This document shows, piece after piece, positions 21,833 to 32,439 of a stretch of DNA of 64,000 nt (the stretch's first letter is position 1; each line of letters opens with the position of its first letter). A program made the translations under genes and the position numbers. The notes under the pieces are model-generated. The model saw nothing but the letters and a program-made list of their open reading frames with translations, made no database searches and was not told the origin of the DNA. The DNA comes from Lycorma delicatula. Lineage: Eukaryota; Arthropoda; Insecta; Hemiptera; Fulgoridae. The stretch spans positions 85,494,245-85,558,244 of the forward strand of contig NC_134461.1 of NCBI RefSeq assembly GCF_047948215.1, written 5' to 3'.

Positions 21833-22040
21833 TTTGTAGTCTTGAACAAACTCTGGTCGACTACTCTTGAGACGTGTGGCTAATTGAAACTCAACCCCCA
21901 AAGAACATCGTATCCAAGATCTAGTATTCAAATCCGAATAAAAGTTATCTTATCTTTATTAGGATTTGAACCTGAGAACTTCGGTTTCAAAATCAGCTGA
22001 TTTAACACAAGGAGTTTACCACTAGACCAACCCGTGGGCT
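21833..22040 (-). mobile_element. SINE1 copy, 3'-truncated, minus strand
   Basis: The reverse complement shows the head (CCCACGGGTTGGTCTAGTGGT), the AAATCAGCTGATTT-like palindrome (one end changed), a B box (GGTTCAAATCCT) and the body to AGTCTTGAACAAA-like decay. The 3' tail is absent. Confidence 0.85.
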
Positions 22041-22322
22041 AATTATTAAATTGTTTTTGTAATATGACATCATTAATAGAAAGTAAAATTTGATAAAGAA
22101 ATTAGAGGTACTAATCAAAATAATGACTGCCTTTTACGGTAAGAAAAATAGAAAAATAAATACTTTAATGTCTCTTGCTTGGTTAAATTTCTTGAATTTT
22201 TATCATCTTTCTTTTATTAGCTGGGATTCTACAAATTTGGTACAGACTCGTAGTTCTTCTAGCGGAATCTTTCACTATTTTCACGCATAAAATATTGCTG
22301 AATTCCGTCAATGAATTTATTT

Positions 22323-22614
22323 GCTTCTTCTTTTTTTTCCTGTTTAGCCTCCGGGATCATCGTAAGTTATTATTTCAGAGGATGATATATATGAATGTAA
22401 TTGAAGTTAGCTTGTACAGTCTCAGGTCGACCATTTCTGAAATGTGTGGTTAATTGAAATCCAACCACCAAAGAACACCGCTATCCACGATCTAGTATTC
22501 AAATCCATATAAAAATAACTGCCTTCACTAGGATTTGAACAGTATAACTCTCGACTTCGGAATCAGCTGAATTTGCGAAGACGCGTTCACCATTAGATCA
22601 ACTCTGTGGGTTTT
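22323..22614 (-). mobile_element. SINE1 copy splitting the Tigger-like frame
   Basis: It runs from an A-rich tail (plus strand TTTTTTTTCCTGTTTAGCCTCCGG) to the tRNA-like head (GAAGACGCGTTCACCATTAGATCAAC). The transposase frame continues on either side, so the insertion came after the Tigger-like element. Confidence 0.88.
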
Positions 22615-23026
22615 TGAAACTTCTGTAGATACGCATTTAATTTTAGGTTCGTCATGAACTTCAGGTTCTTCAACTTCGTCCTGTTTTTAAGTAATTTTTT
22701 GATTATTTCGTCATCACTCCCAATCAACTTGAAAGTAATTACGTACTGCGCAGATCAGTACGTACAAAATGTTTCTCCAAGTGATTAAGGAAAAGTTACC
22801 TCCCTCCCTGTAGTGTTTAAACAACAGTTAAACGACTTGCATTACTAATAAAATTATGTTACTTTACGTGTAAAATAAAGAAAAAACGAATTATTGGGCC
22901 TTATAAGCGGTATTTTGGGCATAAATTTTACATGAATAATAACAATTTGTTTCTGTTTTTTCAAAATTGCCTCAATTAAACAGCTGCTCCGAATAATCGT
23001 GGTCTTATTAACCGGAACTCACTGTA

Positions 23027-24365
23027 TTTAAAATTTTCTAAATTATTTATATAACTACAGGTGACCTGTAGATACAGTCATTCTTTTTTATAAGAGATTT
23101 TAGTTGACTGAAAAAAAAAATAGCGGTCAAATTTAGAAACTTTGAGATGGAAGATATGGGTGCTTTCACTACACAGCTTCTTTTATACTTTATGTTTAAT
23201 TAAAGTTTAATATGTTCTTGTTGAAAGTGTAAAAAAATTATAAAACCAAACTGAAATAATGGGTTGGTTTTTTTAAGTTTTGTTTTTAAGTTTTAAGACA
23301 TCATAAGGCTAGATTATTCAGTTCAAGCTAAATATATATATATATATATATACACGTCTGTGTACGTGCGTGTGTATACAGACTTTGAATTAATTTATAT
23401 GTCAACAGTAATGTGATTCTGACGTTTATACGAGTATGAACTTCCTCTAAAGTAGTACAATAATAAGGAATTTATGAGATTCTTTTTCTTTTAATTTGTA
23501 AGAGAAAAGAGTGTAGACTTCTAGCTTGACTGTAAGATAGATGTGTATATATGTAGTTTAGTCGGCCCCTTTGTTCACTGGCGGTACGGGTCGTGACAAA
23601 TTGGCTTATTATGCGATGGGACGACGCAGTGCAACGCAGGTGAAATAAACAATACGAATATTATTATTTTTTTCTTGTATTTAAAAAAAAAAATATCATA
23701 ATAAAAATTTATATATAAATAATAATTCGAGGAAAACCATGAATGAACGGTTATAACAATTTAGCATTTATAAGTGTGGAAAATTTGTTGTGATGGTATG
23801 CCACGTTATTCACGGTATTAGTAATATTATTACAATAGTATTATTTTTATTATTATTATTGTTGTCATGAGGCATGCGATTTCTAACCCTACATCCACAT
23901 AATTTTGCAGCTGTGGTATTTATGGATATATGCGCGTGCGGGAGCGCTGAAAAATTTGATGAGGCAGAGCATATCACTTTCTCCTTCATATTTACAAAAT
24001 TATATTTTTTAAAAACCAAAAGATCCGTAACTAGAACAAAAAAACAATTCTGTTTATTAGTAGATCAACTTTTTTTCAGCAGGTGCTTGAATGTGAACCA
24101 CTAATTTATATTTGTTATATTTCACATTAATATATTTGTCAAATATTCATTAATTTTAACAAAAAAAAACTTTGTATTAAATTATTTCAATCTTTTCCCC
24201 ACAAATTTCGATGTACATTTTTACTAAAAAGATGTACCTCAACGAAAAGAATATAAAACAATATTTCCATCGGGAAGGAATTTCACCCTCCTGTACAAAA
24301 TCCCAAAAGAAATTTCCTAAAAAAATTATAAAACGTGTATAGGTTTTAATTTTTATTTAATTATA
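23027..24365. other. Unassigned stretch
   Basis: It includes an AT microsatellite (about 23334-23351) and a GC-richer patch at 23555-23640 with no homologue here. Two overlapping frames (23874-24104 plus, 23810-24019 minus) lack signatures and look like chance. Confidence 0.45.
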
Positions 24366-24383
24366 ATAATAATAAACACAAAA

Positions 24384-24905
24384 GGTTTAACTCGGCAGAT
24401 CTACAATAAAAAATGCCTTTCAATACACTCCAAAATTTGCCAATTCAAGACAATTGTTTTACCAGAGGGACCGTACGCTTGTGAAATTATTTTTCAAATT
24501 AAAAATGAAGCTAAAACCGACCGACTAATTAAAACAGAACGCAGGATCATCAGAACCTGGTTAAACAAAAATTACCTGCAGAATGGGGTCTGCCGAATTC
24601 CCACTAATGAAACCTGTGTACAAATCGACCCCATTATTAGCGCGGCGAAGAATAGAAGGATTTCCCATTTTTTCCACATCTTAAGAATGCCTGAAAGCCG
24701 AATTCTGAAACAAATAGTTCTCAGGAATTTGGAAAAGAAAAGTAGTGAAAAATACATCAAAGAAATTAAGAAGGATCTCGTAGAAATTGGACTGAGGTTC
24801 GAGGACAGGACAAAGATAAACAACATTCTCAAAGCACACAGATTTATTCATTCAGCGTATTGCACCAAAACACAACACCAATTACAGTCAAAAATTACAA
24901 AACAA
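24384..24905 (+). mobile_element. LINE reverse transcriptase C-terminal fragment, open frame
   Basis: An uninterrupted frame reads LTRQIYNKKCLSIHSKICQF, TIVLPEGPYACE, KTDRLIKTERRIIRTWL, CRIPTNETCVQIDP and RRISHFFHILRMPESRILKQI, then a lysine-rich end. This is the region after the RT catalytic core found in several insect LINE groups (the GH-RMP block and the K-LR-Y-TVI-PE-LYA-E block). The usual GHILRMP reads FHILRMP here. There is no start codon and the fragment is 5'-truncated. It ends where an unrelated minus-strand LINE begins. The same clade is represented at 36735-37050 and 50850-51640, but the sequence is clearly a different family. The clade name is left open. Confidence 0.8.
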
Positions 24906-25165
24906 AATTACAAAAAAAGATTTAACAAATTAATATATGCTACTGATTCTGGAGTTGCCATCAGGAAATCTTTAGGAATCCCTTCATAAACTGTCCTAGG
25001 GCAAACTTCTGTGATGTGTTTAACAGTTTGATTTTCACCACAACGGGGCGTCGGTGTTTTACCCCATTTATACAGGAAATAGGCGCACCTACCATCATGC
25101 TGAGCTTGTATTCTGTTTAGCGTTGACCACGTCTTACGTGGCAAGTCAAAACCCAGAAAAGACCC
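24906..25165 (-). mobile_element. Different LINE, C-terminal end, minus strand
   Basis: On the minus strand the frame reads SFLGFDLPRKTWSTLNRIQA, HDGRCAYFLYKWGK, RCGENQTVKHITEVCPRTVYE and PESVAYINLLNL, then stops. The order LPRKTW-LNRI-G-C, KWG, C-(C)GE-QT--HI---CP and a WI-type L--L end is characteristic of the C-terminus of CR1/Jockey-type insect retrotransposons. One cysteine of the expected C-x-CGE is missing (RCGEN). It is joined head-on to the plus-strand LINE at 24905 and to a mariner relic at 25170. Confidence 0.75.
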
Positions 25166-25174
25166 AAAGACGCA

Positions 25175-26312
25175 CAGTGGAGGTTACAGACGAAATGAGG
25201 AAAAGAATATCAGGTCTTAAAATGAACTGGCAGAACCGGTACACAATTTAGATAAAAAATGGCGTAAAACAGGTTCGGTTTCAAATGTAAAACGAAATAG
25301 GCAACCTTTCGTTAGGACTTTATAGGCCATTGCCTATATTGAAAGGAGAATTACTGCCAGTCCAAAAAAAATTACTACGCAAGTTATCCAAACAATCTGG
25401 TGTTAGATACACGTCTTTTCGTAATATTCTGTATGAATTAAAATTGAAACATTACCGCGTTACAACTGTGCAACAACTGAAGGAAACAGACAAATCGAAA
25501 CGACTTGATTATTACAACTGACTTCTCGTAACAATTGTTGGTGGACAGATAAACCCGATATCGAGTCTTTTGTGTTAGATGAAGCATGGTTTCATTTATT
25601 CGGCCATGTTAATTTACAGAACACCAGGTATTGGATGGCAAGGAATCCTCACGAGATATCCGAGCGTCCACTTCGCGATGAGAAAATTGGTATTTGGTGT
25701 GCCGTTTCTGGTAATCGTATAGTGGAACCAATATTTTTGACCGGACAATACACAAATTTACCTCACAATTTTCGAAAAATTCTATGCGCAATTAACTGAT
25801 AATGAAAAAAAATCCAGCTTCTTCCAACAAGACGGAGCAACGTGTCACACATCAAACGTTTCACTGAATCGCATTTATGCAGCTTTCACAAATGAACGAG
25901 TTGTCAGCAGAGGACGGTGGCCTCCACGTTTCCCGGAGTTGTCTACTTGCGATTTTTTTCTTTGAGGCTACTTAAAGGAGAAAGTTTATGCATCTAAATC
26001 CCACAATATTGATAAACTGAAGGTGAACATTCAATGAGAAATCAACGTAATTGACAACAACGTTTTGCGTCAGACGACTCTCAATATGATCAGTCGAGCA
26101 CAAAAGTGAATCGAAGCCCAGGGTGGTCATTTTAAACATCTATTGTAACAATAAGGTAAATAATTGCAACATTTAAATTACGTTTTATGCTTTTATTATT
26201 TAATTTATCCGTATTATTCATAACATTTCATTCCAACATAATCTACCGATTCTGCAGCGGTTATGTTACGGGTTCGGTTTTATGTTGCTCACTTTGTATA
26301 AGAAGTTTTCCT
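25175..26312 (+). mobile_element. Mariner/IS630-superfamily transposase relic, DD39D-type
   Basis: The 5' part is weak (NLDKKWRKTGSVSNVKRN, LKHYRVTTVQQLKETDKSKRL) and frameshifted. The catalytic part is clear: VLDEAWFHLFGHVN (first D at 25578), RYWMARNPHEISERPL, KIGIWCAVSG, FFQQDGATCHTS (second D at 25831), GRWPPRFPELSTCDFFL (third D at 25951) and a C-terminal GGHFKHLL with stop at about 26148. The three aspartates survive, with 39 residues between the second and third, but several stops and frameshifts make it inactive. The right end may be GTTGCTCACTTTGTATA at about 26292-26308. The left end was not found. Confidence 0.85.
25572..25799 (+). pseudogene. Transposase catalytic-core fragment
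   Basis: This frame carries the first catalytic aspartate in LDEAWFHLFGHVNLQNTRYW and the block KIGIWCAVSGNRIVEPIF. A one-base shift at the AAAAA near 25782 moves the reading frame, after which FYAQLTDNEKKSSFFQQDG continues. It belongs to the element at 25175-26312. Confidence 0.85.
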
Positions 26313-28059
26313 GCCACAAACCTTTAGCAAATAGATATAATGATTAAATCGATTTGTTTGAGAGAAAATACAACAGAATAACTCGTCTGATAATTATCAA
26401 TATTAGCGACTGAGTTACCTGTCTGATTCATATTATTTGTTTATTATAAACTATTTACTGTTATTTTATTGTCCTTTCTGCTCTTAATTGTCTAATTATA
26501 ATTATATTGCTGTGATTTTATAGACTTTGTAGTATATTGTTTTATGGAATTTTATTTTTATTTTTCTCGCCTTATTCTGCTGGATGATTATCAATTTGTA
26601 TTTATTATAAATAAGTACATAATATTATACATTTGTATTATATTATTAGTATTATTTGTATGTATATTTTATTGTGGCAATGGCATATGAAAGTTCTTAA
26701 TGTTGTTCCTCTTATTCCCCTTCGACCTGTCTCTTCTCAGTCCCTCCCTGTAGGCCCCTGTGGAGAATGTGGTTAGCTGTAAGAAGTGTGAAGAGGGCAA
26801 AAAAAGATTATTATAAGTTGAAATAGTGAATTGTTTTTCGCTAAAATGGTTACATTATTTTACTGCTGTATAGGATCTTTCCAACTCTTCCACAGCTATG
26901 CAAAAGAGCAGAAATACACCGAAACCGTTTTGCATTCTCTAAAAGTAATATTTTTCATTATACAAAAAGAGCTTGTGGTGAACAGATTGAAGATGTCGCT
27001 TGTTCGGGTGAATATCACTGGAATTTCATTCTAATATCTAACGATATATTCAGCTCAATGAAGAAAATGAGATATTACTTCACGCCTCATTTGTACCTTT
27101 TTGAAGCTTTTTATTCTTGAATATGATCATTTTCATGAACGATTCGTATCAAATCACTTACAAATACCAAATTCATTGTATTACATCTTCGAATATGTCT
27201 TTGAAACTTAATTATCCGATTTATAATAGATTTAAAATTTGAGAATTTGATATTTTTATCGATAAATTTTCTATTATCTCTACAAATTTATGTTAAAAAA
27301 TCTGAAGGAAAATTAAAGTATCTTTATTGACTACTTTTTATCTTATTAAAACGAAAATCCTATTTGAAGATTGTAACGATGTAGTGTTATGAAACAGAAA
27401 AGAAAAAACTACATTTTTAAGGATTTTTTTTTCAGTTTTATTTTGAACAAAAAACAATTAAGGATATAATTCTCTACAAGGTTGTTCTTGTCTTTTAAAA
27501 AGTTATAAAACTGCACAACATGACAACCGCGCATGTAAAAAAAAGATGAAACTGAAATCTTAACGGTAGAAGTTAACTCCATATTAAAAAAAAAAAATAG
27601 TAAACTAAATTTGTTTTATATAGATGGTTTGACAAAGAATTATTTATTTTAGATATATTATCTAATTCAGAAATTTATGAAATTTAATATTATTATGAAA
27701 TAAAAAAAAGAAAATTATGAATTCCTAATACACTGACAAAATATATTTCTATGCTAAACAGACAAAACAAGAGGTTAAAAAAATGTCTTATTTGAAAAAG
27801 GAAAATTGTTAAAACAGAAATCCAGATAAATGAGTTTTTATCTAAAGGCCTATTTAAAAGTGGCTAAATTATCACCCGAGTATAGGATAGCTAAAATAAA
27901 AGAACGTAATGGACGTTTTAACTCGTTTTGTTTTGATGTTGATGCTTTACGAATTTCATTTATAAATTTGTTTGGCGTAAAATTTTCAAAATAATATTTA
28001 TAACTTTAAACTGACGTATATAAGATAATATATAATAATATTACTGCACATATTAGTCG

Positions 28060-28095
<36 letters not shown>

Positions 28096-28599
28096 GCAAA
28101 AAGCGGCAGGTAACAACATCAAATACAATATATCTATATAACTTTTAGAATAATATGTTGCCGACGATTTCCAGTAAAACTAAGTATCAGTTCCCGATTC
28201 GGTTTGCTATAGGGTAAAATATTATAGCCCCAGTCTACAATCGGCTTGACTCTGTCTACACGTGCGATGTCACATAACCTTTATACCTGAATAAAATATA
28301 TTTCCTTATAACTTAAACGTAGATAAAAAATGATATGTTGGCAGTCGAAACAATCTTACCCGATTTTCATAGCTTTCGTTTAAAAATTAATTATTTATCC
28401 TAATATAGAATTTGGCATCCAATTGATTTTTCTTTTTCGTAAATTATTACGTCACGCTTAGAGGATACGTAAAATCAGTTCGAAATTTTTCAGACCGACT
28501 TTTCGTTATTTTATTAAAAAGTGTCAACTTATTCTAATGTAAAATTTTACAAAAAAAAAAAAAACATTTTGATCGATCAATATTGCTAATAGACCCGAC
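26313..28599. other. AT-rich region, no recognised gene
   Basis: Small frames (26831-27034, plus) have no signature. Structured parts are an AT microsatellite (28063-28093) and poly(A) at about 28551-28564. No repeat shared with the rest of the window was noticed. Confidence 0.5.
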
Positions 28600-28715
28600 C
28601 CGACCAATATTCATTAAATTTTCACATACACTACTTCAGATGTACTATTTCAGCATATCTAAATTTCAATGAAATTGATGTAATAGTTCTGAAGATTTTC
28701 GAGCGACAAAATCGT
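28600..28715 (+). repeat. Family D copy, partial
   Basis: CGACCAATATTCATTAAATTTTCACA, ACTTCAGATGTACTATTTCAG, ATATCTAAATTTCAATGAAATTGAT and GAAGATTTTCGAG match the other family D copies. Confidence 0.85.
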
Positions 28716-28915
28716 TTTTTTATTTATCTGTAATTCTTTGTTTCTTGGAAAATAGCGTGGAATATAGTAATTTTCCTGACGTTGACTTGTCCAGGTATAA
28801 CTGCTTTCTATTCAAATTTTCCACAATGAAAGTGAATAAATGTGGGATTCTTATTTTTCGAGAAAAGTCATATAATATTTTGATTATTAAAAGCAAAAGT
28901 TTAATCTTCCGGTTT

Positions 28916-29118
28916 AATCTGGCGGGTAAACTCATCGCCGCAAAGTCAATTGATTTTCGAAGTCAAGAGTTATAAGGTTCGAGTCCTTGTAAAGACACTT
29001 TCTGTTATATGGATTTGAATGCTAGTCTGTAGATACCGGTGTTCTTTGGTAGTTGGGTTTCAATTAACCACATGTCTCAAGGAGTGGTCGACCTGACTCT
29101 GTTCCTGATTATATGTTT
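28916..29118 (+). mobile_element. SINE1 copy, diverged, 3'-truncated
   Basis: The head is worn (GGCGGGTAAACTCATCGCCGC) but a B box GGTTCGAGTCCTTGTAAAG remains. The body follows: GGATTTGAATGCTAGTCTG, ATACCGGTGTTCTTTGGTAGTTGG, TTTCAATTAACCACATGTCTC. The tail is missing. Confidence 0.8.
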
Positions 29119-29321
29119 ACCGGTATATTTACACTTAAATTGCACTACGTCAAGCCTGGCAAGCCAGTAGCGGTAATTTTATTTGCCTATACACACACTC
29201 CCAGTTGAATGAAATTCTAGCAGTAAAGAACAAAAAAGAGCAGAAATATGACCAAAATGCAAATAAAACAAAAAAAGGTCACAATAATAAAAACCATCTT
29301 TTATGTTTAATGTTTCTCTGG

Positions 29322-29370
<49 letters not shown>

Positions 29371-30227
29371 CAGATACACACACACACCCAGACCGGCAGT
29401 ACCTGAAAAACTGGTTGGAGAAACAAAAAAAAAAAAAACAAAAAACAGAACTTTATAGAAAATCGATTCTTACAAAAGAAAAATAGTGATAATTTCAGTG
29501 ATTAGAACGAATTTATATTAAGGTCGCTATCCGTGAGTTCTTTATACCGTTGTGTGTTTGTATCCACTCGTTTAGTTATTCCTTTAGAGCTGTGATACCT
29601 TTATAAGTCCGGACGATAAGCAATGAAAAATGGTCAAAAGAAAAAAAAAATGGAGGTACATAGTATAAAAAATCAGTAGTTTGGATTTTTATCGTTTTAA
29701 TCATTTTGAGGCACTTTACTCTAAAAATAAGGTTTTTTAAAAATTCTTTGTGCGTGTGTTTATGTCCGCGCGCGCGCGCGTGCGTGTTTATATGTACTGC
29801 CTTTTTGGTGCTGCAACGATTTTACTTACAATAAGTAATTTTTTTATGGTAGTTTATGTATTTGGAAAATAACTTCTACTGATTTATTTTTAAAAATGAG
29901 AAGATTGGGGGGAGGGGATATATAAGGGGTTTACTATTTCTCATAGGGGGTTAGATATTACGAAAATTTTAATAGGGCATATTATTTAATCTATAACACA
30001 CTAATATAATGATAAACGATTGTTTATCGAAGATTTTTATTCGATTAGAAAAAAGGCAGTGTTATCAATTAGAATGTGTGTGTGTGTGTTTGTGTATATT
30101 GAACACATAATCTTTACTCTTTATTAAATAGGCCAATTTTGACAACTTTATGCTTTATAAAGGAAGTGACTGTAATGGTCTAATAGAAACTTCTCTTACG
30201 CTTAATGTATATATTTATTTAATCAAA
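29119..30227. other. Spacer rich in microsatellites
   Basis: It has (GT)n at 29323-29363 followed by (AC)n-like sequence to about 29390, a (CG)n run at 29767-29786 and a (GT)n at about 30076-30090. The frames 29179-29385 and 29205-29486 only read through the repeats. Confidence 0.7.
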
Positions 30228-30239
30228 ATATTTCAATAC

Positions 30240-30390
30240 CGGCCTCCATGGTGCGAGTTGTAGCGTCTCGGCCTTTCATCCGGAGGTTCTGGGTTCGAAT
30301 CCCGGTCAGACATGGCATTTTCACACGCTACAAAAATTGTCATTCATCTCATCCTCTGAAGTAAATACCTCTAACGGTGGTCCCAGAGGT
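30240..30390 (+). mobile_element. SINE2 with the SINE1-type 3' end
   Basis: ATATTTCAATAC flanks it at 30228-30239 and 30391-30402, a perfect 12-bp target-site duplication. The head is tRNA-Glu-like (TAGCGTCTCGGCCTTTCATCCGG, GGGTTCGAATCCCGGTCA). The 3' part reads CATCTCATCCTCTGAAGTAAATACCTCTAACGGTGGTCCCAGAGG, which is the 3' domain of SINE1 in a diverged form. Confidence 0.9.
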
Positions 30391-30402
30391 ATATTTCAAT
30401 AC

Positions 30403-31569
30403 ATAGAAGATTTCAAGATATTTTCCAATAATTTGCTTTGATATTATTATTATTAATAATTACTGTAATATATTTTAATGAATTATTTTCGCGTGAAACT
30501 TTAAGAAAATTTGTTGAAAATTATAAAGTGTAAAATTAATTAGTCCTGAATTTTAGAGAACCTTAGCTTCGTTTATTGTTAGTAATTTCATATTGATTCT
30601 CTGCATTCCTTGTTTAATTATTATTAATAAAACGATGTTTCTCAATAAAAGTAGCTGCTTGAAAGGTCTATCCATGTCTTAAAGTAAAATAAAGTAAACT
30701 TTTCTACATATAAAAACCTAAAATATTTAAAAGTAATTGTAATTCCTTAAAATTTCACTTTTAAGGTCAGGCAAAATTAAAAAAAATTCATGTTGTTTAT
30801 TGATATACTAATTTAAACCTTAATTAACTAAATCCTTAATTTGGTTCAATTCATCTTAAATAACAAAACATAAAAAGGAATCTAAAAAATAATAATTTTT
30901 TATTACACGTTTTTAACATGTTTTATTATTTTATTTATATTTTTAATTTTATTAAATGTTTTTATAAATTTTATTATATTTAAATTTATTATTTTAAATG
31001 TTTATTATTTTTTTAATGTTATTTTTAAAATTTTATTATTTTATTTTATTATTTTTTTATGTTATTTTTTATTATTATTTTATTTTCTTAAATTTAATTT
31101 GAAAACTATAAATAAAAACTACTTATAAAAATTTGTATTTTAATAAATTTTCCTCTTTAAATTGTTGTAACTTATCAATATATAATTTCTAAATTATTTT
31201 TTCTGTAAATCAATCATAATCTGCTTAGCATTCACTTTTATACTTTCAGGGTGTTGTGGAGTAATTGACACTATGAACATTTTTAGGATTTCTAGGAAGG
31301 TTTTCCAGAAAAACCTTCCAACCTGTAACTTAAAATTAAAAAAGCTTTCTATATATTAATCATATTAAATTAAGGTGGAACAAGTCTTTAAACCTTACCA
31401 AAAAATTAATGGTAGCAAAAAACTATTCTTAAAAAAAAAAACAATTTCAGTGTATAGGCTTGAAAGTACTTGAATTATATATTTATATTTAACTTATATA
31501 TGAAGCTGAAATTTTATCTTTATGTTTGCTCTTTCTCGCATCTCACGAGAACCAAACGTACGGTTGCTT
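30403..31569. other. Very AT-rich stretch
   Basis: The part 30880-31110 is almost wholly TTTTATTATTTTA-like. A perfect hairpin, GGAAGGTTTT/AAAACCTTCC, lies near 31297-31320. No gene is recognised. Confidence 0.55.
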
Positions 31570-32035
31570 TCAGATTTGCAGAATAAATTCGTGTTATTCC
31601 AGGGAAGGTTTTAAACCATAGATCGAGGCCCTAGCCCCCTTTGGGGTGAATTTATGAATTAAAGATATTCATTAAAGTAAAAAAGTTAATCACTTTACTT
31701 CATTGTTATATTTCTGTCATCATGGCAACATAAATAAGTTATTTTCGTCGTCAAAGGTTTGTGTATTTTAGTTGTAGTTACTACCATTTGTCTTTTGTGA
31801 TTTAGTTTTTTTTTCAGGTTTCTGTAAAGCCTAATTGTTATTTATCAGTAGTATTCTCACAACTGTGAGGGTAACGAACACTGTAGGGATCTGGCTAGAC
31901 GGGAAAGGTAACTGAAACAAGCTCTGCGGAAATGGCGAACGAAGCTAGGTCTTAGGCCCTAGGGTAGGTCCCGGGGCCGACTTTCGGGGTTCGCCTGGGC
32001 CTGGGGTCCAGGGACAGAGCCCCAAACGACTAATA
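31570..32035 (+). repeat. Family H copy 1 with a GC-rich 3' part
   Basis: It shares TTTCAGATTTGCAGAATAAATTCGTGTTATTCCAGGGAAGGTTTTAA-type wording, then CTAG-CCCCTT-GGG-TGAA, TTATTTATCAGTA-TATTCTCACAAC-TGAGG-TAACGAA and a GCGAAGC-type end, with 42120-42625. The 31880-32030 part is GC-rich (GGTCCCGGGGCCGACTTTCGG). The class is unknown; Helitron-related or other non-autonomous repeats look like this. Confidence 0.65.
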
Positions 32036-32439
32036 TATTTATATATGTATATACGTTTGTAAAGAATGAAAGTATTTTTCAAGTTCGATCAAATAAATAA
32101 AGCAGTTACATTGGAAATTATTTAAAAAATTCATTTTTTATTAAAATTTTCGAAAATACTGTTATTTAATTTTGATACATTTAATTCTGAACAATTCAAC
32201 TCAGAATTACATTCATTTTAACTAATTTAAACTGAAATATCATTATAAAGTTTTTCTTAAATTATTTTTGTTTAAATAAAAAGAAAGTTAAAAGTGAATA
32301 AGAAAAAGTGCCATAAGTGATAAAAATTATAATAATTTCAAGTTTATTAGTGGAGAACAGATAAATTAAGATTATTTCTTAAGTTGGAAAATTTCACTAA
32401 TATTATTTACTAGTTGCTTGTTTTCGTACCTTTTGTAGT

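Larger units (their letters stand above)
21513..23024 (-). mobile_element. Tigger/pogo-like DNA transposon relic
   Basis: The right end (minus-strand start) reads CAGTGAGTTCCGGTTAATAAGACCACG and is followed by TA (23025-23026). The left end carries ATTCCGGATAATTGGACCACT, an imperfect terminal inverted repeat. On the minus strand the C-terminal end of a jerky/CENP-B-type transposase is visible: about 22735-22616 reads DEVEEPEVHDEPKIKCVSTEV and, beyond a SINE, 22322-22240 reads EANKFIDGIQQYFMRENSE. The DNA-binding and catalytic domains are missing, so the copy is internally deleted. Two SINE1 copies (21833-22040 and 22323-22614) are inserted. Without them the element is about 1.0 kb. Confidence 0.72.

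Noticed and set aside
29179..29486. ORFs with poly-HT or poly-VC stretches
   Set aside because: They only read through a GT/CA microsatellite on both strands.
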